Shown here: positions 9,059-18,357 of the stretch, in pieces
How positions within the stretch are numbered: the first letter of the stretch is position 1
Layout of the letters: each line of letters opens with the position of its first letter
Source: Thauera terpenica 58Eu
GTDB taxonomy: Bacteria > Pseudomonadota > Gammaproteobacteria > Burkholderiales > Rhodocyclaceae
Direction: 5' to 3'
Assembly: GCF_000443165.1 (NCBI RefSeq)
Contig: NZ_ATJV01000070.1
Location: 149,771 to 213,770, forward strand
DNA length: 64,000 nucleotides
Notes under the pieces: generated by a model
Database searches by the model: none
The model's input: only the letters and a program-made list of their open reading frames with translations
What the model was told of the DNA's origin: nothing
Made by a program: the position numbers and the translations under genes

Positions 9059-10291
9059 TCAGTACAGAATCCGGCAACGAATCGTGCCCTCGATGCTGGC
9101 GATCTGGTCGAGGGCGACCTGGCTGGCATCGGTATCGACATCGATCACCACGTAACCGATGTCGCCGCTGGTTTGCAGGAACTGTGCCGCGATGTTGATG
9201 CCGGCCACCGAGAAGCGCTCATTGATTCGCGCCAGCACGCCGGGGACGTTCTTGTGGATGTGCAGCAGGCGAGACTTGCCGGCGTGTGCGGGCAGCGAAA
9301 CCTCGGGGAAGTTGACCGCCGATGAGGTCGAGCCGTTGTTGCTGTAGCGCAGCAGCTTGACGGCGACCTCGGCCCCGATGCTGGCCTGCGCTTCCGCGGT
9401 CGAGCCGCCGATATGCGGCGTCAGGATGACATTGTCAAAGCGCGTGAGCGGCGACACGAAGGGGTCGTCATTGCCCTTGGGTTCGACCGGAAAAACATCG
9501 ATCGCAGCCCCCAGCAGGTGCTTCGCATCGAGCGCCGCGACCAATGCGTCGATATCCACCACCGTGCCGCGCGCGGCATTGACCAGGTAGCTGCCCGGCC
9601 GCATCTGTGCCAGCTGTGCTGCGGCGATCATGTTATGCGTGGCCGGGGTCTCGGGCACGTGCAGGCTGACGACATCAGCAGCACCCAGCAAGGCCTCGAG
9701 ACTCGCGACCGGGCGCGCATTGCCGAGCGCGAGCTTGGGCTCGATGTCGTAATAGAGCACGGACATGCCAAGGTGCTCGGCGAGCACGCCGATCTGCGTG
9801 CCGATATGTCCGTAGCCGACGATCCCCAGCGTCTTGCCGCGCGCCTCATAGGAATGCGCAGCGCTCTTTTCCCAGCCGCCGCGGTGCTGCACGGCGTTCT
9901 TGTGCGGAATGCCGCGCAGCAACATGATGATTTCGCCCAGCACAAGCTCCGCGACGCTGCGCGTATTTGAGAAGGGCGCGTTGAAAACGGGTATGCCTAG
10001 CCGCGCCGCTGCCGCCAGATCGACCTGGTTGGTGCCGATGCAAAAGCAGCCGATGGCGACCAGCTTGGGCGCGCGCTCCAGCACCTCGGCGCTCAGACGC
10101 GTGCGCGAACGCAGCCCGACGAAATGCGCATTGCCGATGGCCGCAATCAAATCGTCACCTACCAGCGCCTGCGCATGCGTTTCCACCTGCTCATAGCCGT
10201 CGCGCTTCAATACCTCGACAGCGGAAGGATGAATGCCTTCGAGCAGCAGGAACTTCAATCTGGCTTTGTCGTGCGACAGTCTTGATGACAT
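9059..10291 (-). CDS. serA: D-3-phosphoglycerate dehydrogenase SerA
   Basis: SerA oxidises 3-phosphoglycerate with NAD+, the first step of serine biosynthesis. The 410-residue length matches E. coli SerA. Visible are the substrate-domain stretch IGCFCIGTNQVDL, the Rossmann GYGHIGTQIG near residue 155, catalytic-site segments NAARGTVVD and LTPHIGGST, and a C-terminal ACT domain (about residues 335-410) ending in SIEGTIRCRILY. ATG 10291 is chosen over the upstream frame start because it gives the family length and has an AGAGAAAGAG-type ribosome-binding stretch. The upstream ferritin-like gene is on the same strand, 74 bases away. Confidence 0.96.
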   Translation of the reverse strand: MSSRLSHDKARLKFLLLEGIHPSAVEVLKRDGYEQVETHAQALVGDDLIAAIGNAHFVGLRSRTRLSAEVLERAPKLVAIGCFCIGTNQVDLAAAARLGIPVFNAPFSNTRSVAELVLGEIIMLLRGIPHKNAVQHRGGWEKSAAHSYEARGKTLGIVGYGHIGTQIGVLAEHLGMSVLYYDIEPKLALGNARPVASLEALLGAADVVSLHVPETPATHNMIAAAQLAQMRPGSYLVNAARGTVVDIDALVAALDAKHLLGAAIDVFPVEPKGNDDPFVSPLTRFDNVILTPHIGGSTAEAQASIGAEVAVKLLRYSNNGSTSSAVNFPEVSLPAHAGKSRLLHIHKNVPGVLARINERFSVAGINIAAQFLQTSGDIGYVVIDVDTDASQVALDQIASIEGTIRCRILY

Positions 10292-10365
10292 ATGACTCTT
10301 TCTCTCCCGGCAATTTCGGGCACCGGCTGTCGCCGGCGCAATGACGTTGATCGCTGCGTTCAAGG

Positions 10366-10821
10366 CTAGGGCTTGAACGGCTCGGTTTCACCCGGTTTGC
10401 GCAGCATCTTGTTGACTTCATCAAGGTGCATCTCTTCCTGGGAGATCATCTCGCGGGCATATTCCTCAAGCAGCACCGACTCGCCCTCGACGATCTTCAG
10501 CAGCGCGTAATAGGCATCAAGCGCCGCTTTCTCATGGGCGTAGCTTCCCCGCAAGATGTCGCCGATGTCGTGCTTCGTCGTGTCCAGCAGGGGGCCGATT
10601 TTCAGCGACGGATGACCACCCAGCAGCGTCACCAACTCGCCTGCCTTGTGTGCATGGAGGAGACTTTCGTCGGCATTGCCCTTGAGCCAGGACACGATGG
10701 GAATACGGTTGTAACCGAAGACCATCAGGGAATAGTGCGTGTACTTCACCACGCCGGCCAGCTCGAACTCCATGATGAGGTTGAGCGCATCAATCGCGGC
10801 CTTTGTTTTTGCGTTTTCCAT
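10366..10821 (-). CDS. Bacterioferritin/ferritin-like diiron four-helix protein
   Basis: A 151-residue all-helical protein with diiron ferritin-like ligands: EFELAGVVKYTHYSL in helix A, ADESLLHAHKAGE in helix B, AHEKAALDAYYALL in helix C and SQEEMHLDEVNKML in helix D. The length suits a bacterioferritin-type subunit. It would store iron or detoxify peroxide in the cytoplasm. It lies immediately upstream of serA on the same strand. The 285-base gap above it holds its promoter region and that of the divergent gene starting at 11107. A role as a diiron oxygenase cannot be excluded. Confidence 0.82.
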   Translation of the reverse strand: MENAKTKAAIDALNLIMEFELAGVVKYTHYSLMVFGYNRIPIVSWLKGNADESLLHAHKAGELVTLLGGHPSLKIGPLLDTTKHDIGDILRGSYAHEKAALDAYYALLKIVEGESVLLEEYAREMISQEEMHLDEVNKMLRKPGETEPFKP

Positions 10822-10989
10822 AGCGGACTCCGATGGGGTTGGTTCGGGGAACAGAGGAACGACGAAGCTGAGCGAACGAAAAAGAGACAGGTCACCCTCT
10901 TCGAGGCCGCCTGCCGCTTGTCGTTCCCCTGTCTGCCACGGTAGTCCGGAATCCGGCCCTCGACAAGCTGCGCCCTGATCATCAGATTA

Positions 10990-11025
10990 ATGAATGGCCT
11001 CATCAGAGAGCTATTGGCCACTCAT
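10990..11025. promoter_or_regulatory. Inverted repeat upstream of the first side-chain module
   Basis: ATGAATGGCC (10990-10999) and GGCCACTCAT (11016-11025) form an inverted repeat with 9 of 10 positions matching and a 16-base spacer. It lies about 80 bases before the ATG of the thiolase-like gene and could be an operator or an mRNA stem. It does not match the palindrome family found in the steroid core. Confidence 0.35.
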
Positions 11026-11106
11026 GTCCTTGTCCTCGCCCCTTGCGCTGCGCATCATCGTTGATACCGGATGCCGCACCGCATCCATCCAACAGCGAGG
11101 TAAGCA

Positions 11107-12300
11107 ATGGGACTCCGAGGAAACGCCGCGATCGCGGGCTATGTCGAGCTCAAGCCGGAAAAGAAACCCCAGGGTGCGCCCTTGTTCAGCATTGAGCAGT
11201 GGGCAATGCTGGCACAACAGGCGCTGCGGGATGCCGGCATTGAAAAGCATGAAGTGGATGGAATCGTCACCTCATCCATCGCCGAATCGGCCATGTTCGC
11301 GCCCGCGACGCTGGCCGAATACCTTGGGCTGGAACTCAACCTCGCCGAGCACATCGACCTCGGCGGAGCCAGCGCCGCAGGCGCCATCTGGCGCGCTGCC
11401 GCGGCCATCGAGTTAGGCGTCGCCGAGGTGGTGGTGTGTGCCTTCCCGGCAGGGCCCATGCCCATGCCGGTCGAGCTCAAGCCCCACCCCTTTCCCTTCG
11501 GCGCCTCGAGTAACGAATACGGCTCGCCGCAGGCCCAGTTCGACATCCCCTACGGCAACCTGGCCCAGAACTGCGGCTACGCCCAGATCGCCAACCTCTA
11601 CGGCGCCCGCTACGGCTACGACCCGCGCGCCCTGGCCAAGATCGCGGCGGACCAGCGCGCCAGCGCTTGCGCCAATCCGGACGCCATCTTCTACGGCCAG
11701 CCCATCACCATCGACGATGTGCTCAACAGCCCGATGATCGCCGACCCGATCCATCTGCTGGAGATCGTCATGCCGGTGGCCGGCGGCGCGGCGGTGGTGG
11801 TGACCAGCAAGGAACGCGCGGCGCGCGCCAAGCATCGCCCGGTGCGCATCACCGGCTTCGGCGAACGCCTGGCCTTCAAGACCCCGACCTATGCCGCCGA
11901 CCTGCTGAACACGCCGATCGCCGCCGCCGCGAGCCGGGCCTTCGCAATGGCCGGCATCAGCCATGCCGATATCGACATGGTGTCGATCTACGACTGCTAC
12001 ACCATCACCGTGCTCATGACCCTGGAGGACGCCGGCTTCTGCCCGAAGGGCAAGGCGGCAGAGTTCATTCATTCCCACGACCTCAGCTACCGCGGCGACT
12101 TCCCCTGCAACCCCCATGGCGGCCAGCTCTCCTTCGGCCAGACCGGCATGGCGGGCGGCATGCATCACGTCATCGACGGCGCCCGCCAGATCATGGGCCG
12201 CGCCGGTGGCAATCAGGTGCGCGATTGCAACCGGGCTTTCATCAGCGGCAACGGCGGCATCATGAGCGAGCAGGTTGTACTGATCCTGGAGGGCGCATAG
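11107..12300 (+). CDS. Thiolase-superfamily protein (SCP-x/Ltp2-like lipid-transfer type)
   Basis: A 397-residue thiolase-fold protein of the kind that pairs with DUF35 partners. In steroid side-chain catabolism the Ltp2 members act as retro-aldolases on CoA thioesters rather than as thiolases. The usual nucleophilic cysteine position in the N-terminal half reads LGGASAAGA, without Cys. Later motifs are YDCYTITVLMTLEDAGFC and NPHGGQLSFGQTG, near the positions of thiolase active-site loops. The next gene, a DUF35 fusion, starts two bases after its stop, as in known Ltp2-DUF35 complexes. It may instead be a true thiolase-like acyltransferase; substrate assignment is inference. Confidence 0.8.
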   Translation: MGLRGNAAIAGYVELKPEKKPQGAPLFSIEQWAMLAQQALRDAGIEKHEVDGIVTSSIAESAMFAPATLAEYLGLELNLAEHIDLGGASAAGAIWRAAAAIELGVAEVVVCAFPAGPMPMPVELKPHPFPFGASSNEYGSPQAQFDIPYGNLAQNCGYAQIANLYGARYGYDPRALAKIAADQRASACANPDAIFYGQPITIDDVLNSPMIADPIHLLEIVMPVAGGAAVVVTSKERAARAKHRPVRITGFGERLAFKTPTYAADLLNTPIAAAASRAFAMAGISHADIDMVSIYDCYTITVLMTLEDAGFCPKGKAAEFIHSHDLSYRGDFPCNPHGGQLSFGQTGMAGGMHHVIDGARQIMGRAGGNQVRDCNRAFISGNGGIMSEQVVLILEGA

Positions 12301-12302
12301 CC

Positions 12303-13226
12303 ATGAAAAAACCATATCCTGTCCCCACTCCCGACAGCCGTCCGTTCTGGAATGGCCTGGCCGAGCAGAAAATCCTGCTCAAGCACTGCCGCGACTGCGA
12401 CTGCGTATTCCACTACCCGCGCGTCACCTGCCCCAATTGCCTGTCCTCGGATCTCGACTGGAAGCAGGCTTCCGGGCAGGGCACGCTCTACACCTACACG
12501 ATTTCACGCCGCCCCACCCATCCGCTGTTCGCAGACGAGGTGCCCCAGTTCATGGCGGTGGTCGAGCTCGAGGAAGGCCCCCGCATCACCAGCACGCTGC
12601 TCAACGTGCCCGAAGACAAGATCCAGATCGGGATGGCATTGACGCCGGTTTTCGAGCACAACGAGAAAGAAAAGATCACCTTGCTGCGCTTCCAGCCGGC
12701 CGACACCGCCCTGCGCGGAGCCGCGCCGTCCGCAGCGGAAGACAAGCCGGCAAGCGCCAGCCAGTTGACGCCAGAGGTGCTGGCCTACATCGGCCGGGTG
12801 AGCGACAAGGTCAGCGGCTACCCGGTCTCTGCCGAGGAAATCCGTCGCTTCTGCTACGCCACCGACGACCACAATCCGCGCTACCTGAGCGGCGAAGACA
12901 TTGTCGCGCCGCCGATGTTCGTCTCCATCCCCTTCGATTGGGAGGTGCCGATGGACAGCCTGCCCGAGGACGGCACGCCGCAGCAGAACGACGGCCTCGT
13001 GTTTCCGCCGCTGAAGGCAAAACGCAAGCTCTTCGGCGGCTATCAGGTCGAGTATTTCCAGGAAATACGGCCGGGTGACGTCCTCACCCGCCAGCGCAAG
13101 TTCCTCGACATCTACGAGCGCAGCGGCGCGAGCGGCAGTTCGGTCTTCATGCTGATCGAGGCCACCTATACCAACCAGCGCGGCGAGAAGGTCGCGGTTG
13201 ATATCAACACCATCATCAACCGCTGA
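12303..13226 (+). CDS. DUF35 (Zn-ribbon/OB) protein fused to a FAS1-like/MaoC-type dehydratase domain
   Basis: A 307-residue two-domain protein. Residues about 25-125 are DUF35: a zinc ribbon CRDCDCVFHYPRVTCPNC followed by an OB fold. Residues about 155-307 resemble an N-terminal MaoC (FAS1-like) dehydratase domain with ATDDHNPRYLSG. In mycobacterial ChsH2 the order is reversed (MaoC domain first, DUF35 last), so this is a permuted version. The DUF35 domain should dock on the upstream thiolase-like protein, and the hot-dog domain should pair with the MaoC protein encoded downstream to hydrate an enoyl-CoA. It starts two bases after the thiolase-like gene. The 198-base gap downstream shows no other feature. 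Confidence 0.82.
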   Translation: MKKPYPVPTPDSRPFWNGLAEQKILLKHCRDCDCVFHYPRVTCPNCLSSDLDWKQASGQGTLYTYTISRRPTHPLFADEVPQFMAVVELEEGPRITSTLLNVPEDKIQIGMALTPVFEHNEKEKITLLRFQPADTALRGAAPSAAEDKPASASQLTPEVLAYIGRVSDKVSGYPVSAEEIRRFCYATDDHNPRYLSGEDIVAPPMFVSIPFDWEVPMDSLPEDGTPQQNDGLVFPPLKAKRKLFGGYQVEYFQEIRPGDVLTRQRKFLDIYERSGASGSSVFMLIEATYTNQRGEKVAVDINTIINR

Positions 13227-13424
13227 TGGCCCGCCTGTTACGGCGCAAGTCATGACAAATCACGTGAGGAATTGCGCGCAAGGCGGGCCGGATCAGTCGC
13301 CGCCCGCGCGCGACGGAACATCGGAGGGGCGAGACTCTTGCCGCCTCTCCGGCCTGTCGGCGCAGCTCCTTGTCGAAGCATTTCATCTTTGATTCCGGCT
13401 TGGCCGGCTTAAAGGATACGCAAA

Positions 13425-13868
13425 ATGAATGAAGCGCAAAGCCGCTACTTTGAAGACGTCTGCGAAGGCATGGAATTGGCGCCGCTGACCAAGACCGTCA
13501 CCACCACGCAGATGTTCCTGTACAGCGCCATCACCCGCAATCCCCATCGCATCCACTACGACGAGAAGTTCGCCCACAGCGAGGGCTTGCCGACCGTTCT
13601 GGTCCAGGGCCCCTTGCAGGGCGCCCAACTCTCGGCTTATGTCAGCGACTGGATGGGCGCGGGCGGATTCCTGAAGAAATTCACCTACTCCAACCGCGGT
13701 ATGGCGCTCGCCGGCCAGTCCCTGACGCTACGGGGCAAGGTGGTGAAGAAGTACGAACTTGAGGGTCGCCCCGCCGTGGACCTGGAAGTCTGGGAAGAAA
13801 ATGCGACAGGTGACCTGCTGGTGCCCGCCACCGCCACGGTATTCCTGCCCTCGCGTTCCACCAACTGA
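13425..13868 (+). CDS. MaoC-like hydratase (hot-dog fold), probable partner of the DUF35-dehydratase fusion
   Basis: A 147-residue single hot-dog protein. FLYSAITRNPHRIHYD, followed by GLPTVLVQGPLQGAQL, is the hydratase signature of the mesaconyl/itaconyl-CoA hydratase-like branch, with the probable catalytic His in RIHYD. It is probably the ChsH1-type partner of the preceding fusion, together hydrating a 2-enoyl-CoA. The start at 13425 is preceded by AAAGGATACGCAAA. The acyl-CoA ligase follows 17 bases after its stop. Confidence 0.85.
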   Translation: MNEAQSRYFEDVCEGMELAPLTKTVTTTQMFLYSAITRNPHRIHYDEKFAHSEGLPTVLVQGPLQGAQLSAYVSDWMGAGGFLKKFTYSNRGMALAGQSLTLRGKVVKKYELEGRPAVDLEVWEENATGDLLVPATATVFLPSRSTN

Positions 13869-13885
13869 ACAAAGGAGTTCGGGAC

Positions 13886-15535
13886 ATGGAAACCGTTGCA
13901 GACATTTTTCGCTCGCGCAGCCAGGACAGCCTGCCGGCCCTTTATTTCGAGGATCGTTGCTGGTCCGGCGCAGAACTGGTGGCGGAATGCGCGGCTCGTG
14001 CCAACTATCTGCTGGCCCAGCGCCGTCCCGGTCCCTTCCATGTCGGCCTGCTGCTGGACAACATCCCGGACTATGCCTTCTGGGTTGGGGCCTGCGCCCT
14101 CGCCGGTGCCACCTTCGTCGCGCTCAACTCGACCCGCAAGGGGGCGGATCTGGCGCGGGACATCAGCCACACCGAATGCCAGTTCCTGATCACCGAATCC
14201 TGCCATCAGGGGCAAGTGCCGCAGGAGACGATCGAGACACTCGGCAGCGGCTTCCAGGTGGTGGACGACCCCGCCCACAAGGACATCCTCGCCAGCGCGA
14301 ACAAGCAACCCCTGCCCGCCGTCTCGCCCGCTGACATCGCCTGTCTGATCTTCACCTCGGGCACGGGCGGATCGCCCAAGGCGGTGATCTACTCAAACGC
14401 CCGCGTGGTGCGTAACAGCTTGATGCTGGTGCAAGCCCAGAACCTGACTGCACGCGACGTCTCCTATGTGCCGATGCCCCTGTTTCACTCCACGGGCCTG
14501 ATCATGGGGCTGCTGGCGCTGCTGGCCGCGGGCGGAGCGGCAGTACTGCGCCGAAAGTTCTCCGTATCCAACTTTCTTCCCGACGTGCGCAAGTTCAATG
14601 TCTCGGTCTTTTGCTACGTGGGCAAGCCGCTGGCTTACATCCTCTCCACCGAGGAAAAACCCGACGATCGCGACAACACCCTGCGCCTGGTGTGCGGCAG
14701 CGAAGCCACCGAGGTGGACATCGCCCGCTTCACCCGCCGCTTTGGCTGCATGCCGGTGGACCACTATGGTTCATCCGAAGGCTGCATCACCATTTTGCGC
14801 ACCGAGGGCACGCCCGCGGGCTCGCTTGGGGTTGGCGTCTCGGATCAGATCCGCGTCATGAACCCGGCCACCGGAGAGGAATGCCCGCGAGCCCGCTTCG
14901 ACAGCCATGGCCGCCTGGAAAACGGCAACGAGGCGATCGGCGAATTGGTCAATCTCGCAGGGGAAACACTCTTCGAAGGCTACTGGAACAATCCAGCAGG
15001 GCGAGAGCAGCGCATCCGCAATGGCGCCTACTGGAGCGGCGACCTGGCCTACCGCGACGCCAAAGGCTTCTTCTACTTCGCCGGCCGCGACACCGAGTGG
15101 CTGCGGGTGGATGGAGAGAACCTCTCGGTCGTGCAGATCGAGCAGGTGCTGGCAAGACACCCCCAGATAGCGATCGCATCGGTCTACGGGGTCCCCGACC
15201 CCCTCGTCGGCGACCGGGTGATGGCGGCGCTGGAGATCCTGCCCGGCAGCACGCTGGACCTGGAGGAGTTCAAGTCCTTCCTGGAAGCGCAGGAGGACTT
15301 CGGCAGCAAATGGATGCCCACCTTCATCAGGATCAGCCGCAGGCTGCCCACCACCCACACCAACAAGGTGCTGAAGCGGAATCTGAAGCAGGAAGCCTGG
15401 GAGTCTGACGATCCGGTCTGGTGGCTGCCACCCCGTGAGGAACACTACCGCCCCTTCAGCGCGGATGATGCCAAGGCATTACGCGAGCTTTTCACCAGCA
15501 GGGGCCGCGACCACTTGCTGACGCATGGAGACTGA
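13886..15535 (+). CDS. Acyl-CoA ligase (AMP-forming, FadD type)
   Basis: A 549-residue ANL-superfamily ligase that activates a carboxylate with ATP and CoA. Motifs are the P-loop IFTSGTGGSPKAVIYSN near residue 155, DHYGSSEG near residue 292, YWSGDLAYRD near residue 385, and the C-terminal catalytic lysine region NKVLKRNLKQ near residue 490. It resembles FadD17-like ligases more than short-chain acetyl-CoA synthetases. GGAG precedes the ATG. Its place between the MaoC protein and two acyl-CoA dehydrogenases suggests it loads the substrate of this module. The exact acid, possibly a steroid side-chain acid, is not determined by sequence. Confidence 0.88.
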   Translation: METVADIFRSRSQDSLPALYFEDRCWSGAELVAECAARANYLLAQRRPGPFHVGLLLDNIPDYAFWVGACALAGATFVALNSTRKGADLARDISHTECQFLITESCHQGQVPQETIETLGSGFQVVDDPAHKDILASANKQPLPAVSPADIACLIFTSGTGGSPKAVIYSNARVVRNSLMLVQAQNLTARDVSYVPMPLFHSTGLIMGLLALLAAGGAAVLRRKFSVSNFLPDVRKFNVSVFCYVGKPLAYILSTEEKPDDRDNTLRLVCGSEATEVDIARFTRRFGCMPVDHYGSSEGCITILRTEGTPAGSLGVGVSDQIRVMNPATGEECPRARFDSHGRLENGNEAIGELVNLAGETLFEGYWNNPAGREQRIRNGAYWSGDLAYRDAKGFFYFAGRDTEWLRVDGENLSVVQIEQVLARHPQIAIASVYGVPDPLVGDRVMAALEILPGSTLDLEEFKSFLEAQEDFGSKWMPTFIRISRRLPTTHTNKVLKRNLKQEAWESDDPVWWLPPREEHYRPFSADDAKALRELFTSRGRDHLLTHGD

Positions 15536-15538
15536 ACC

Positions 15539-16708
15539 ATGGATTTCCGTTATTCCGCCGAGCAGGAACAGTTTCGCCAGCAGATACGCCAGTTTCTGGA
15601 CGACAACGTAAGCGACGCCCTGCGCGAGGAGATCGCGGTATCGGGTCACTCCCCCGGTCCCCTTGCCACGGAATTCCTCAAGCTTCTGGGGAAACAGGGC
15701 TGGCTGGGAATCGGCTGGCCCAAGGAGCACGGTGGCCAGGGCCGGTCGATGATCGAGCAATCGATCTTCTATCACGAGCTGGATCTGCAGGACATCCACT
15801 ACGGCAACCTCACCATCACCTCCCTGGCCCTGACCCTGATCAAGCTGGCCTCGGAAGAGCAGAAGCAGCAGTACCTGCCCCACATCCTGAGCGGCGACCT
15901 GGAAATCTGCCTGGGCTATACGGAGCCCAACGCCGGCTCGGACCTGGCCAGCCTGAGCACGCGCGCGGTGCGCGATGGCGACGAATATGTCATCACCGGC
16001 CAAAAGGTGTACACCACCGGTGCCCACTACGCCAGCCACATCTGGCTGCTGGCCCGCACCGATCCGACGGCGCCCCGTCACAAGGGCCTGTCGGTCTTCA
16101 TCTTCCCGCTGGCGACTCCCGGCGTGACGGTGCGGCCCATCTACACCATGGAAGGCATCCGCACCAACGAGGTCTTCCTCGATGAGGTGCGGGTTCCCGC
16201 CAGCGCCATGATCGGTGCCCCCAACAGCGGCTTCTACACCATTGCCGTGGCGCTGGATTTCGAGCGCGTCTTCATGGGCAAGTACACCAAGATCCGGCGC
16301 AACTTCGACGCCTTGCTGGCATGTTGCAAGGAGACGGATGATGCGGGTCAGGCACGGTACGACGACCCCGTGATCCAGGACCGCCTGGTCCGCCTGCATA
16401 TCGACATCGAACGCCTGCGTCTGCTGTGCACCAAGACCGCGTGGATGATAGACCGCGGCAAGGTGCCCAACGCCGAGGCCTCGGCACAGAAGATTCTGGC
16501 CTCCGAACTGGAGCAAAGGCTCGCCGACGAAGGCATACAGATACTCGGCCCGCGTGCGCTGCTCGAATATGGCTCCCCCCACGTGCCCATGCAGGGCTAC
16601 CTGGCCCAGTCCTGGTTGCTGGCGCCGATGATGAAGTTCGGTGGGGGCACCAACGAAATCCAGCGGGATATCGTCGCCCAGCGCGGGCTGGGCCTGCCCC
16701 GAGGCTAA
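15539..16708 (+). CDS. Acyl-CoA dehydrogenase, subunit of a probable heteromeric pair
   Basis: A 389-residue flavoprotein of the acyl-CoA dehydrogenase family. It shows GYTEPNAGSDLASL (FAD/substrate loop), the KVYTTGAHYASHIW stretch and C-terminal FGGGTNEIQRDIVAQRGLGLPR. It starts three bases after the ligase stop and is followed 23 bases later by a second, divergent acyl-CoA dehydrogenase. Adjacent unequal ACAD genes are the hallmark of steroid-type alpha2-beta2 dehydrogenases such as FadE28-FadE29, so the two probably form one enzyme that makes a 2-enoyl-CoA for the adjacent hydratase. Confidence 0.88.
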   Translation: MDFRYSAEQEQFRQQIRQFLDDNVSDALREEIAVSGHSPGPLATEFLKLLGKQGWLGIGWPKEHGGQGRSMIEQSIFYHELDLQDIHYGNLTITSLALTLIKLASEEQKQQYLPHILSGDLEICLGYTEPNAGSDLASLSTRAVRDGDEYVITGQKVYTTGAHYASHIWLLARTDPTAPRHKGLSVFIFPLATPGVTVRPIYTMEGIRTNEVFLDEVRVPASAMIGAPNSGFYTIAVALDFERVFMGKYTKIRRNFDALLACCKETDDAGQARYDDPVIQDRLVRLHIDIERLRLLCTKTAWMIDRGKVPNAEASAQKILASELEQRLADEGIQILGPRALLEYGSPHVPMQGYLAQSWLLAPMMKFGGGTNEIQRDIVAQRGLGLPRG

Positions 16709-16731
16709 CTCTTTAAGCGGACGACAGAACA

Positions 16732-17847
16732 ATGGAACTGGACCTCACCTCCGAACAGCAGCAGATCAAGGACGCGGTGCGCCGCTTCCTCTCTCGAGAG
16801 TGCACCCCTGCCATGGTGCGCAAGATGCGCGAGGAGCACGCGGCCCTGCCCCGCGAAATCTGGCAAAGCATGGCCGAACTGGGCTGGCTGAGCCTGCCCT
16901 TCGCAGACGCCTATGGCGGCGCAGGCAGCGACTGGGTCACCCTGGCGGTGGTGGTGGAAGAACTGGGACGGGCTTGCGACCCGACCCCCTTTGTGGATTG
17001 CATCGTCACCTGTGGCTGGTTGATCCAGGATGTCGGCAGCGAGGCACAGAAACAGCAATGGCTGCCGCCCCTGATTGAAGGCAAGTTGATGTTGAGCCTG
17101 GCGACCCACGAGGAGACAGCCCTGCATGGTGCCGGCACACCCCCGACCACGCTGCGTCAATGCCCCGCAGGCTTGCGCCTCGATGGACGGAAGTACTTTG
17201 TCGTCAACGCCGACGCCAGCGACTTCCTGCTCGTCAGCGCCGCAATGCCCGACAGCGCAGAGACCAGCCTGGTACTGGTTTCACCCAAGGCCGAAGGGGT
17301 CGAGCTCATCGCCTTGCACTCCCTGGCCCATGCCAATGTGCACGAGGTCCGCTTCAACAATGTGCTGGTTCCACAGGAACAATGGCTTGGCGACGGCCCG
17401 GTGGCGCAATCCCGCCTGGATGAGGCCCTGGACCGGACGCAAGCCTTCCAGTCCGCTGCCGCTGCCGGTGGCGCACGGCAAGTGCTGGAAATGACCGTGG
17501 CCTATGCGAAGGAGCGCGAGCAATTCGGCAAGCCGATTGGCAGCTTCCAGGCGGTCCAGCACATGCTGGCCAATGTCTGGACCGACGTGGAGACGGCCTG
17601 GCTGGCCGCCTACGAGGCCATCACCTACCTCGAAGCCGGTCTGCCCGCAGCGGAAAAAGTCGCCATCGCCAAGTGCGCAAGCAATGCGACCTTCCTTCAG
17701 GCCTGCTTCACCGCCCACCAGATCTTCGGCGGCATGGGTTACATGTGGGAAACCGACCTGCACCTATGGACCCGCAAGGCCAAGGAGATCGAACTCGCTT
17801 ACGGTGGCCCGCATCGCTACCGTCGTCGCCTCGCAGCGCTGCTTTGA
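16732..17847 (+). CDS. Acyl-CoA dehydrogenase, second subunit of the pair
   Basis: A 371-residue ACAD-like protein, shorter and more divergent than its neighbour. The usual EPxAGSD loop is degenerate (LATHEETALHGAGTP), while the C-terminal region retains YAKEREQFGKPIGSFQAVQH and GGMGYMWETDLHLWTRKAK, whose Glu lies near the position of the catalytic base. This fits a heterotetrameric steroid-type ACAD in which the two subunits share active-site duties. It is the last intact gene of the first module; a 16-bp inverted repeat begins at its stop codon. Confidence 0.87.
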   Translation: MELDLTSEQQQIKDAVRRFLSRECTPAMVRKMREEHAALPREIWQSMAELGWLSLPFADAYGGAGSDWVTLAVVVEELGRACDPTPFVDCIVTCGWLIQDVGSEAQKQQWLPPLIEGKLMLSLATHEETALHGAGTPPTTLRQCPAGLRLDGRKYFVVNADASDFLLVSAAMPDSAETSLVLVSPKAEGVELIALHSLAHANVHEVRFNNVLVPQEQWLGDGPVAQSRLDEALDRTQAFQSAAAAGGARQVLEMTVAYAKEREQFGKPIGSFQAVQHMLANVWTDVETAWLAAYEAITYLEAGLPAAEKVAIAKCASNATFLQACFTAHQIFGGMGYMWETDLHLWTRKAKEIELAYGGPHRYRRRLAALL

Positions 17848-17892
17848 TTCAGCCGCCCGGCTCAGGACAACACCGTCCGGGCAGCTGAATCA
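17845..17892. repeat. 16-bp inverted repeat at the end of the first side-chain module
   Basis: TGATTCAGCCGCCCGG (17845-17860) and CCGGGCAGCTGAATCA (17877-17892) match at 15 of 16 positions across a 16-base spacer. The left arm begins with the TGA stop of the ACAD gene. No T-run follows, so it may be an imperfect terminator, an mRNA 3'-end stem, or a scar of the rearrangement that truncated the following TPP-enzyme gene. Confidence 0.6.
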
Positions 17893-17999
17893 GAACCCAG
17901 CGACGCACAGCACTGCGCCAGAACCAACGGGGAGCGCTGACTGCAAAGTGCCTTGACTGCCATTTCTGGAGCCGGGAATGAACACCATAGCCGAACTGA

Positions 18000-18314
18000 T
18001 CACCCGAGTTCGACACCGCTGTTCGCCACAATCTACCGATCATAGGCATCATCGGTAACGACGCGGCCTGGGGGCAGATCATGCGGCCTCAGAACTTGAT
18101 GTATGGTGAGCGCGCCAATCCTCCCGCTGCACTATTGCAGTTCACTCGCTACGAAAAGATTGTCGAGGCGCTGGGCGGGCATGGCGAATATTGTGAGCGC
18201 CCCGAGGAGATCGGACCCGCCATCCAGCGGGCAATCGATTCTGGCAAGCCCGCGCTGGTCAATATCAAGATCAGGCAGGACAGAGGCGCTCCCAAGGGGA
18301 GCCACTATGCCTGA
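18000..18314 (+). pseudogene. 5'-truncated remnant of a thiamine-diphosphate (acetolactate-synthase-like) enzyme
   Basis: The frame ending at the TGA of 18312-18314 encodes the C-terminal part of an IlvB/oxalyl-CoA-decarboxylase-like TPP enzyme. It reads SPEFDTAVRHNLPIIGIIGN, then DAAWGQI, and further on FTRYEKIVEALGGHGEYCE and GKPALVNIKI. The TPP/Mg-binding GND...W region lies just before the internal ATG at 18081. An in-frame TGA at 17997 and the absence of the other ~450 residues show the gene is broken. About 104 residues survive. The bases between the ACAD stop and 18000 hold no other gene I can recognise. Confidence 0.75.
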
Positions 18315-18357
18315 GGCGTCGCTGATGTCTTCAAAGTCGATAAGGCCCTGATGCTCA

